The notes under the pieces are model-generated. The model was not told the origin of the DNA, did not search any database, and saw only the letters and a list, made by a program, of their open reading frames with translations. Source: a bacterium (GTDB lineage Bacteria > Actinomycetota > Acidimicrobiia > Spongiisociales > Spongiisociaceae). Taken from it: a stretch of 47,644 bases of DNA. Within the stretch, counting starts at the first letter, position 1, and each line of letters begins with the position of its first letter. This document shows, piece after piece, positions 41,437-47,644 of this stretch. The DNA lies in NCBI GenBank assembly GCA_028821265.1, contig JAPPGU010000032.1:1-47644 (forward strand). Reading direction: 5' to 3'. A program made the translations under genes and the position numbers.

Positions 41437-43200
41437 TTAGGCCTCGATCCAGGTGTCGTTGTAGTACGGGTACAGGTTCCACACGAAGGGCTGCCATCCG
41501 TGCACCTTGTTGTTGTGAACGAACGTGGCGTTCTGGTTCATCAGCGGGATGTACGGAAGCTCCTCCGCCCAGGCGAGCTGGAACTGGGAAGCCGCCGCCT
41601 GCGCCTGCGACTCCGTGGCAGAGTTCTGCCAGCTGGCGATGGCATCGTCGACCCGCGGCTCCACGGCGTGCGAGAAGTTCGGCACGGGGATGAACTGCGA
41701 TCCACCGAAGAGGATCAGCACGTCCAGCGGGATCGGCCAGAGCCAGAAGAAGAGCGACATCTCGACCGAATCCCGACCCGGGCCGCTCTGCTGCTCGAAC
41801 GCGAGCGCTCGGTCGACCACATCGAGGTTGGCCTGGACGCCGACGTTGGCGAACTGGGCCTGTACGGCCTCGGCCACCGACTTCTGCACCGTCTCGTCCT
41901 CGACGAGATAGCGGAACTCGAACCGGACGCCCTCGCGCTCCCGGACACCGTCGCTGCCCATCGTCCATCCGGCCCTATCCAGCTTCTGGTTGGCCAGATC
42001 GAGATCGAACTGGTTGAACTGCTCGACCGCCGACTCGTAGTTCCGGTCGGTGGTCGGGAACGGGCCGTAGGTTGCGGCGCCGTTGCCGAACAGGATGGCC
42101 TGGACCATGCCCTCCCGGTCCAACGCGTGGGACAGGCCCTGGCGGGTCAGCCGGTCACCGAAGTACTCCGGATAGTCACGGTTCATCGCCAGGTGGTAGC
42201 CCGACCACTCGGGGTGCCGGATCACCGTCAGGTCCGAGTTGGACTCAAGGCGCCCGATGTCCTGGTGGGCCGGGTTGATCAGCGTGTCGATGTCGCCGTT
42301 CTCGAGCTGGGTGGCCCGCTGGCCGGCTTCGGTGATGACCGTCCACCGGATGGCGTCCAGGTGGGCCGGACCCTTGTTCTCGAAGAACGGGGTCTGGGAA
42401 CCGGGATAGTCATCCCAGCGCCGTACCAGCACATGGCTACCCGGCACCCACTCCTCGTGGGTGAAGGGACCGGTGCCGTCAGCCAACTCGGTGCCATAGG
42501 TCGAGGCGGCGTCGAGCTCGCCATCGGCCGTGAGCGAGTGCTCCTTCCAGGTGTTGATGTTGACGATCCGCCAGTACCCGGTCTTGTGCGGGCCTAGGGC
42601 CCCCACCCACGGGTTCTTCATCTTCATGACGACATCGTTGCCGTCCGCCTCGTAGGTGTCGACCGGCGCCGCCAGGCCGGCGATGAAGCTGAAGGCCTGG
42701 ATCGACCGGTAGAACTCGGCCACCATCTCGGCGTTGATCGTCCCGCCGGAGTGCGACAGCTTGCCCTCCGGAATCGTGAACCGGTACTCGAGGCCATCAT
42801 CCGCGGCGGAGAATCCCGATGCGAACTGGGGAACGGTGGCGCCGCTCGGATCGTTCGACAGGATCGCCTCGTAGATGGCGAAGAAGGCCGGGTCGTACCA
42901 GTTGGTGGTGGCCGGATCGTGCTTGGAGACGTCCCGGTTGTAACCCTCCCGCAACGTCCCGCCTGCAACCGGGCCCGTCATCACCGCTTCTGTCGTGGTC
43001 GGGGCGGCGGTGGTGGGGGCGGCGGTGGTTGCGACAGGTTCGGGCTCGTCCTCACCACATGCGGCCAGGATCGATGCCGCGGCCGCTACGCCCACGCCGG
43101 CAACACCCATACGCTTCATGAACTGGCGCCGCCCGATCTTGCGGGCCATGTACTGCTCGGTAAGTTCGGCCACCTCTGGCCCCATCCAAGAATTACCCAT
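41437..43200 (-). CDS. oppA: Peptide ABC transporter substrate-binding lipoprotein (SBP_bac_5), Tat-type signal
   Basis: An extracytoplasmic binding protein anchored to the membrane by lipid. The signal shows GRRQFMKRMGVAGVGVAAAA, with the twin arginines at 24-25, suggesting Tat export, and a lipobox LAAC with Cys48. A Thr/Ala/Pro-rich linker follows. The family 5 binding fold then includes LREGYNRDVSKHDP and GLEYRFTIPEGKLSHSG, then AMNRDYPEYFGDRLTRQGLS and SHALDREGMVQAI. The length of 587 residues is normal. ATG at 43200 has GGAGGA about eight bases upstream; longer in-frame sequence upstream is not needed. It is the first gene of the transporter operon. The ligand is unknown. Confidence 0.93.
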   Translation of the reverse strand: MGNSWMGPEVAELTEQYMARKIGRRQFMKRMGVAGVGVAAAASILAACGEDEPEPVATTAAPTTAAPTTTEAVMTGPVAGGTLREGYNRDVSKHDPATTNWYDPAFFAIYEAILSNDPSGATVPQFASGFSAADDGLEYRFTIPEGKLSHSGGTINAEMVAEFYRSIQAFSFIAGLAAPVDTYEADGNDVVMKMKNPWVGALGPHKTGYWRIVNINTWKEHSLTADGELDAASTYGTELADGTGPFTHEEWVPGSHVLVRRWDDYPGSQTPFFENKGPAHLDAIRWTVITEAGQRATQLENGDIDTLINPAHQDIGRLESNSDLTVIRHPEWSGYHLAMNRDYPEYFGDRLTRQGLSHALDREGMVQAILFGNGAATYGPFPTTDRNYESAVEQFNQFDLDLANQKLDRAGWTMGSDGVREREGVRFEFRYLVEDETVQKSVAEAVQAQFANVGVQANLDVVDRALAFEQQSGPGRDSVEMSLFFWLWPIPLDVLILFGGSQFIPVPNFSHAVEPRVDDAIASWQNSATESQAQAAASQFQLAWAEELPYIPLMNQNATFVHNNKVHGWQPFVWNLYPYYNDTWIEA

Positions 43201-43309
43201 AAGCAATATCCTCCTTCGCTCGCGCCACTGACGCTTAGCCGGATATCTTATCCTGTTGCTCGCTACGGCGTACAACCAAGTTCGCATCGGATTGAAAAAG
43301 GCGGGAAAT

Positions 43310-44266
43310 ATGGAACGGTTCCTGGTGACGGGATCAGCCGGATGCCTCGGCGCATGGGCTGTTCACGAGCTGGTCAGGGAAGGAACTCCGGTAGTCACTT
43401 TCGACATAAGCGACACGCCCCATCGCCTGCGCCTCCTGCTGGACGAGGACGAGCTTTCCACCGTCCGCTTCCGCCAGGGGGACATTCGCGACAGCGAGGC
43501 GGTCGAGGGGGTGATCACGGACAACCGGATTACCCATGTGGTCCACCTCGCCGCCCTCCAGGTCCCGTTCTGCGCGGCCGACCCGGTGAACGGCTCACGG
43601 GTCAACGTCACCGGGACCCTCAACGTCCTGGAGGCGGCCCGCCGGTCCGACGGCCGGGTCCGGGGCGTCACGTATGCAAGCTCGATCGGCGTGTTCGGCC
43701 CCGCCGAGATGTACGAAGGAGGGAGGGTCGACGATGACTCCCCCGCCGCCCCGACCACGCTCTACGGGGCCTACAAGCAGGCCAACGAGTGGACCGCCCG
43801 GATCTACAGCGCGGACTGGGGAATCGGCTCCGTTGGCCTCCGACCCTCCGTCATCTACGGACTGGGACGAGACCAGGGTCTCACGTCGGCGGCCACGGTG
43901 GCGATGCTGTCCGCAGCCGCCGGAGTGTCCGCCCACATCACCCACGGTGGCACGGTCACCTACCAGCATGCCCAGGACATGGCCCGCATCTTCATCGCCG
44001 CCGCCCGCCTCGAGGCCGACCGGGCCCTGGTCCACAACGTGGGCGGACCGGTGGCTCACATCTCGGAGGTGGCGGCGGCGATCGACGCCACCACTCCCGG
44101 AATCGAGACCACCTATGACGATGCGCCCTTCCCGCTTCCCTCGATTATCGACGGCGCCGGCCTCGAGCGGGCCATCGACACTTCCCAGCGCTCGCTGGCG
44201 GAGGGGATCGCCGGAACGGTTGACGATTTCCGCCGGCTGCTCGCCGAGGGCCGGGTCAGTCTTTAG
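43310..44266 (+). CDS. NAD-dependent epimerase/dehydratase (extended SDR)
   Basis: A Rossmann-fold oxidoreductase acting on a nucleotide sugar or related alcohol. The cofactor motif is GSAGCLG (G8-x2-G11-x2-G14), with D in TFDIS near residue 31 favouring NAD. The catalytic Y152-x3-K156 lies in LYGAYKQANEW, with the Ser in TYASSIGVFG. Conserved VHLAALQVPFC and LRPSVIYGLGRDQG segments follow. The length is 318 residues. ATG at 43310 follows GGCGGG about six bases away. It is divergent from the transporter operon, with which it may share a regulatory region of about 110 bases. The C-terminus is followed at once by the CTAGTT repeat tract. The substrate is unknown. Confidence 0.88.
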   Translation: MERFLVTGSAGCLGAWAVHELVREGTPVVTFDISDTPHRLRLLLDEDELSTVRFRQGDIRDSEAVEGVITDNRITHVVHLAALQVPFCAADPVNGSRVNVTGTLNVLEAARRSDGRVRGVTYASSIGVFGPAEMYEGGRVDDDSPAAPTTLYGAYKQANEWTARIYSADWGIGSVGLRPSVIYGLGRDQGLTSAATVAMLSAAAGVSAHITHGGTVTYQHAQDMARIFIAAARLEADRALVHNVGGPVAHISEVAAAIDATTPGIETTYDDAPFPLPSIIDGAGLERAIDTSQRSLAEGIAGTVDDFRRLLAEGRVSL

Positions 44267-44300
44267 TCGCTAGTTGCTAGTTATTAGTAATTGGTTAGAT
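44264..44300. repeat. Second CTAGTT-type repeat tract
   Basis: The sequence TTAGTCGCTAGTTGCTAG, then TTATTAGTAATTGGTTAG begins at the stop codon of the epimerase gene. It repeats the unit seen after ispH near 0.91-0.99 kb. The remaining 150 bases to the YgjP gene show no gene and only a good SD (AAAGGAG) before its ATG. Confidence 0.5.
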
Positions 44301-44450
44301 TGCTCTTATGGACAGCTAGCAGCGGTCAAGGGTCTGGAAAAGGGCACCACTTCGCGGTAACTGCAAGGGAGGGATCGGAGCATCCGACCCCGACGATCAG
44401 TTTCAGGCCGGCCTCCGGGAACGGAGACCGGGAAGCGAAAGGAGATCCGG

Positions 44451-45188
44451 ATGGCGCGCGAATACTGCTCCATCACCCACGGAGACGACACCATCGAGTT
44501 CGAGGTACGCCGGAGCGACCGCCGGACGAGGACGGTCGAGGTGGCCGTGACACCCACCGGCGTGCGGGTGTACGCCCCGAGAGCCGCACCGGTGTCCGAA
44601 CTCGAGCGGTTCGTCCAGACCAAGGCGCCCTGGATTCTCGGCCACCTCGCTGACCTGGAACGGACCTGCCGGCCCGGCCTGCGAGAGGGCCAGATCATGC
44701 CCTACCTGGGCCGAGCCGTGCCGCTCTCCTACGAGACCGTGGACCTGCCGGGACCGGTGGTGGACTTCGACGGGAGCCGGTTCACCGTGACCGTGCCACC
44801 CGGGCCGGACGAGGATTCCCGGCTCCTGAGCGTCGGTCATACCTTCGTGGCCTGGTACAACGCCCGGGCCTGGGAGCGGATCCCGGCCACGGTCGACGCT
44901 TGGTGGCCGCTCCTCGGCCATGGCCCGAGGTCGAGGGTCCTGATCCGCGACCAGAAGAGCCGCTGGGCCAGCTGCGCCCGTGACGGCACCCTCCGGTTCA
45001 ACTGGCGGATCATCATGCTGGAGCCGAGGCTCATCGACTACGTGGTGGTGCACGAGCTAGCCCATCTCCAGGTCAAGGGCCACCCGCCCGAGTTCTGGAA
45101 CCGGGTGGCCGGCGCCCTGCCCGACGTGGAGGAGCGCCGGAGGGGACTGAAGGAGGCCGTCTCCAACCTGCCGCTATGGAGCCTGTGA
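44451..45188 (+). CDS. YgjP-like zinc metalloprotease (M48-type, DUF45)
   Basis: A cytosolic protease-like protein of the YgjP/WLM group. The zinc motif HELAH is at residues 201-205, with a third ligand His in VKGHPPEFWN near 211. The preceding QKSRWASCARDGTLRFNWR segment is the most conserved signature of DUF45. The N-terminal half (residues 1-110) forms the usual beta-rich domain, with RRSDRRTRTVEVAVTP and GVRVYAPRAAP. The length of 245 residues is normal. ATG has AAAGGAG seven bases upstream. Its 3' end overlaps the converging Ntn-hydrolase gene by 15 bases. The physiological role of this family is poorly known; links to type I restriction loci occur in other genomes, but here it lies 28 kb from hsd. 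Confidence 0.9.
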   Translation: MAREYCSITHGDDTIEFEVRRSDRRTRTVEVAVTPTGVRVYAPRAAPVSELERFVQTKAPWILGHLADLERTCRPGLREGQIMPYLGRAVPLSYETVDLPGPVVDFDGSRFTVTVPPGPDEDSRLLSVGHTFVAWYNARAWERIPATVDAWWPLLGHGPRSRVLIRDQKSRWASCARDGTLRFNWRIIMLEPRLIDYVVVHELAHLQVKGHPPEFWNRVAGALPDVEERRRGLKEAVSNLPLWSL

Positions 45189-45992
45189 GGCGACCGGGAC
45201 CCGATCGGAGGGGTAGGCGGCCAGGAAGTCATCTAGGGAGTCAGGCGACCAGGCCGGGCCGAATGGAAGCTCCAGTTCCAGGGGCGGGGACGCCTCGCAA
45301 GGCCTGCCCCGGCTGACCATCAGCGTGGTGGTCCCGGCCCGGTGGCGGAGGATGTAGCTGTAGACGGTGCTGTAGCCCAGATGGTTGCAGACGCCCGTGT
45401 CGCCCTGGTCGTGGCTCCGGAGCAGTTCCAGGATCTCGTTTAGGGAGGCGGCCCGGTCGAGGCGGCCCTGCGCGGAGGCGATCCGGTCGAGCGTGGTCAA
45501 CCGGTCATCGTTCTCGGGGTGGACCCCGAGTTCGGTGTGGTGGTTGGACCGGGCGGTGGGCCTGTCCGGCCGGAGCACGGCTGTCCGCCGGCTCCGCACC
45601 TCGACAGCAGCCTGGCCGTGACGGTCGATCAGCACCAGGTTGGCCCACAGGTAGGGGCGGGCCGCCACCGCCCGCTCCACCGCGGCCACGCCCGACGGGA
45701 CATCCGTGCCCTCGCGCAGGGCGATCTCGACCAGGTCGTCGTAGTTGGCGTGGTCATCGAGGGTGCGGACGTTGGAGTCGCACACCAACAGGCCGGAGGA
45801 GTTGGCGCCGATCGAGAAGCCCGAGAACCGGTCCAGGTCGGGATCGGTTCCCGCCCAGGTGGTGACACCCTCCACGCCGAACACGTCCGGTTCGAGCACC
45901 AGGCGGTCGTCGAAACTCTCCCTGCCGAAGTCCTTGTTCTTGAACAGCAGGTAGTCGTCAGGTCCGAGCCTGAAGAACCCGGTGGTGCACAC
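45174..45992 (-). CDS. Ntn-hydrolase-fold protein with N-terminal Cys nucleophile (C45/TANGO2-like)
   Basis: A 272-residue protein starting MCTTGFFRLGPDDYLLFKNKDF. Cys2 would become the N-terminal nucleophile after Met removal, as in acyltransferase, penicillin acylase and choloylglycine hydrolase relatives. The NKDF segment supplies the usual Asn/Asp pair, and FSIGANSSGLLVCDSNV matches the second conserved block of these enzymes. ARSNHHTEL near residue 150 may hold the catalytic Asn/Arg. The GTG start with GGGAGGG about nine bases upstream is chosen because Cys must be residue 2. Substrate is unknown: amide-bond hydrolysis or acyl transfer is expected from the fold. Its 3' end overlaps the YgjP gene, and it is divergent from the M20 peptidase gene, with under 80 bases between them. 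Confidence 0.78.
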   Translation of the reverse strand: MCTTGFFRLGPDDYLLFKNKDFGRESFDDRLVLEPDVFGVEGVTTWAGTDPDLDRFSGFSIGANSSGLLVCDSNVRTLDDHANYDDLVEIALREGTDVPSGVAAVERAVAARPYLWANLVLIDRHGQAAVEVRSRRTAVLRPDRPTARSNHHTELGVHPENDDRLTTLDRIASAQGRLDRAASLNEILELLRSHDQGDTGVCNHLGYSTVYSYILRHRAGTTTLMVSRGRPCEASPPLELELPFGPAWSPDSLDDFLAAYPSDRVPVASQAP

Positions 45993-46070
45993 TTGGCGGC
46001 CCTCCCGTCGCGGCCGGAAACTGTTGCCGGGATTGTAGGTGGAGGTGCCCGATTCGGTATCGTTGCTCCC

Positions 46071-47234
46071 GTGCCGTCAGAGTTCCAAGGCCAGGCCGAC
46101 CGCGCCAGGGTCGAGCGATTGCTGGTCCGCTACGTAGGCGTCCACTCCGTCAACCCCGCCATCGACGGGGGCGCCGGCGAGGCCGACCTGGCGAGCCTGC
46201 TCTTCTCCGACCTCAGGGACTGGGGCTTCGATCCCGTGCGCGAACCGGTCCACCCGGGAGGGCGCGACAACGTCGTCGCCACCCTGCCGGGACGGGAGGG
46301 CTCTCCGGTCGTCATGTTCCACGCCCACCTCGACACCGTGGGCCTCTCCGGCAAGGCCACCGCCGATGCCATGTCCACCGGCGGCAACGTGTTCGGGCGG
46401 GGCGCCTGCGACACCAAGGGGTCGCTGGTGGCGATGGTCGAAGCCCTCCGGTTGCTGGGGTCGGTAGACCCGGCCGAGCGGGCCACCGTCATGCTGGTAG
46501 GGGGCATCGACGAGGAGGTCGGCGGAACGGGGGCGGAGGAGCTGGCGGCCGCCCATCCGGAGGTCGACATGGCGGTGCTCGGCGAACCCACCAGCCTGGA
46601 GATCGCCACCGCCCACAAGGGAGTGCTCCGCCTCGAGATCGCCACCACCGGCATCCCGTCACACTCCTCCAAACCCCACCTGGGACGCAACGCCATCTAC
46701 GCGATGGGACGGGTTCTGGACGCCCTCCAGACCGACTATCTGACCTCCCTCGACCCGGTGGGACACCCGCTGGCGGGGCCGCCCACGTTGGCCGTCACCA
46801 TCATCCGGGGCGGTTCCGGCTTCAACGTGGTCCCGGCCGAGTGCGTCATCGGCCTCGACCGGCGGGTGATCCCCGGCGAGATCCACGAGGAACTTCTCGA
46901 GGAGTTCGACGAGTTGCTGGCCGGTGTGGATGTCCCGCTGGAGCGCCGGGATCCCCTCCTGATGACCGCTCCCCTCGACACACCCGTGACCGACCCGGTG
47001 GTCCAGGCCTTGAAGGGGGCCCGGGAGGCGGCCACGGGCCGGGAGGCCGATCCGATCGGCGTCACCTTCGGCACGGACGCCTCCGCGCTTGCCCCGGCCG
47101 GGATCAGCTGCGTGGTGTTCGGACCCGGCAGCATCGACCAGGCCCACTCCGACGAGGAGTGGGTGGGCATCGAGGAAACGGCTGTGGCGGCCGAGATCCT
47201 GGCCCAGACCGCCCTGAACCTCGCCACCGACTGA
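46071..47234 (+). CDS. M20 family metallopeptidase/deacylase (ArgE/DapE/acetyl-lysine deacetylase-like)
   Basis: A two-zinc hydrolase that removes acyl groups from amino acids or cleaves dipeptides in the cytosol. Metal ligands are seen as H86 and D88 in MFHAHLDTVG, D114 in GRGACDTKGS and E148-E149 in GGIDEEVGG. The next Asp/Glu falls in LGEPTSLEI, and the last His in DQAHSDEEW. The dimerisation lid contains TTGIPSHSSKPHLG and GGSGFNVVPAEC. The length of 387 residues is normal. The GTG start (MPSEFQGQAD) fits family length, but it has no nearby SD, so initiation may be weak. The general form resembles ArgE/DapE and the LysK-type deacetylases; the exact substrate is not decided by the sequence. 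Confidence 0.9.
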   Translation: MPSEFQGQADRARVERLLVRYVGVHSVNPAIDGGAGEADLASLLFSDLRDWGFDPVREPVHPGGRDNVVATLPGREGSPVVMFHAHLDTVGLSGKATADAMSTGGNVFGRGACDTKGSLVAMVEALRLLGSVDPAERATVMLVGGIDEEVGGTGAEELAAAHPEVDMAVLGEPTSLEIATAHKGVLRLEIATTGIPSHSSKPHLGRNAIYAMGRVLDALQTDYLTSLDPVGHPLAGPPTLAVTIIRGGSGFNVVPAECVIGLDRRVIPGEIHEELLEEFDELLAGVDVPLERRDPLLMTAPLDTPVTDPVVQALKGAREAATGREADPIGVTFGTDASALAPAGISCVVFGPGSIDQAHSDEEWVGIEETAVAAEILAQTALNLATD

Positions 47235-47281
47235 TCCGGCAGCCCGGCCAGATCCCCATCAGAGGTCTGGTGGTGTCAACG

Positions 47282-47509
47282 TCATCTACCGAAGCCGCTA
47301 CCCGCCAGCAGTTCGTCCACCCGGTCGGCGAGGGTGGGATCCCCCCATCCATCGAACAAAGGCAACTTCGGGATCGGAGGGTCGCGAGAGTCGAGCGCCA
47401 CCTGGACAGCCTCACGCACGATGGAGGCCTCGCTGCGGGACTCTCGTTGTGCCACCTCTTCCAAACGCTGCTTCAGTTCATCAGGCAAATAGAAGGTCGT
47501 TCGCTTCAT
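47282..47509 (-). CDS. Ribbon-helix-helix (CopG/Arc-type) protein
   Basis: A 75-residue DNA-binding protein of antitoxin type. The N-terminal beta strand and two helices read MKRTTFYLPDELKQRLEEVA, then RSEASIVREAVQVALD, the standard RHH pattern in which the strand residues T4, F6 and L8 would touch DNA. The C-terminal 30 residues (PIPKLPLFDGWGDPTLADRV) form a tail that in VapB-like proteins binds a toxin. No PIN toxin gene follows on the minus strand inside the window. Upstream, one base away (TGACATG), is the end of an aspartyl-protease-like gene, so the two are probably coupled. It may be an orphan regulator or an antitoxin-like partner of that gene. Confidence 0.85.
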   Translation of the reverse strand: MKRTTFYLPDELKQRLEEVAQRESRSEASIVREAVQVALDSRDPPIPKLPLFDGWGDPTLADRVDELLAGSGFGR

Positions 47510-47510
47510 G

Positions 47511-47644
47511 TCAGAGCCGGAAGCGGCGGCGGCTTTTCCTCAGGGACTCGGTCCGCGGGTCGACCTCGACCCCTGCGGCTCGCAGGGCAATGGTTCCCAG
47601 GAGCGGCTCGGTTCCGTCCTCCCCGAACGCGATGAGGCTAGGAA
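47511..47644 (-). CDS. Clan AA aspartic protease-like protein, C-terminal part only
   Basis: An open frame enters from the window edge and ends at TGA one base before the ATG of the ribbon-helix-helix gene. It reads PSLIAFGEDGTEPLLGTIAL, then RAAGVEVDPRTESLRK. The phrase FGEDGTEPLLG-x-x-AL-x-x-x-G-x-VDP is the C-terminal hallmark of small retropepsin-like proteases (about 120-130 residues) common in bacteria and archaea. The catalytic Asp lies outside the window. Its close spacing with the regulator suggests one operon. The call rests on about 44 residues. Confidence 0.6.
   Translation of the reverse strand, partial: PSLIAFGEDGTEPLLGTIALRAAGVEVDPRTESLRKSRRRFRL

Overview
The window is high-GC actinobacterial chromosomal DNA. 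Three things point to an Acidimicrobiia-like lineage (inference, no marker gene is present): the hpnCDE-type squalene genes, a cysteine-bearing SLH-domain amidase, and Thr/Pro-rich anchored secreted proteins. Housekeeping genes are tightly packed, often with ATGA, GTGA or TGATG overlaps. Two stretches of anti-phage genes interrupt them.

Layout. 1-9.9 kb: the end of ispH (MEP pathway); an orphan Fe(III)-type ABC ATPase; a coupled hpnC-hpnD-hpnE-prenyltransferase operon that makes squalene from farnesyl diphosphate; an aldehyde dehydrogenase; a phosphohexomutase. 10-22.1 kb: defence island 1. It holds a minus-strand vsr-hsdM-hsdS-(HicB-like)-hsdR set in which hsdS is cut by one in-frame amber codon, a divergent cytosine methyltransferase coupled to a GHKL ATPase with a C-terminal nuclease-like motif, an ISL3 transposase stump, and a HEPN (Swt1-like) protein. 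22.6-32.7 kb: two anchored secreted proteins of unknown function, an M50 protease, an ACAD10-like kinase, a YczE-type membrane protein, a ferredoxin, an SLH amidase, an amidohydrolase and an acyl-CoA synthetase. 32.7-36.8 kb: defence island 2, a McrBC-type type IV system. 36.8-43.2 kb: a peptide ABC operon with two near-identical OppB permeases around one OppC, one ATPase, and an alpha/beta-hydrolase fold without a nucleophile. 43.3-47.6 kb: an epimerase, a YgjP-type metalloprotease, an Ntn hydrolase, an M20 peptidase, a ribbon-helix-helix protein and the end of an aspartyl-protease-like gene.

The strongest candidates for new biology are in island 1. The first is the cytosine methylase / GHKL-ATPase-nuclease pair with divergent vsr and a neighbouring HEPN gene. 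The second is the type I system whose specificity subunit is stopped exactly at the junction of its two half-subunits, with an orphan HicB-like gene overlapping hsdR. The window also encodes both a cytosine methylase and a McrBC nuclease, a combination that must avoid self-restriction. All family calls come from reading motifs in translated sequence; no database search was run.
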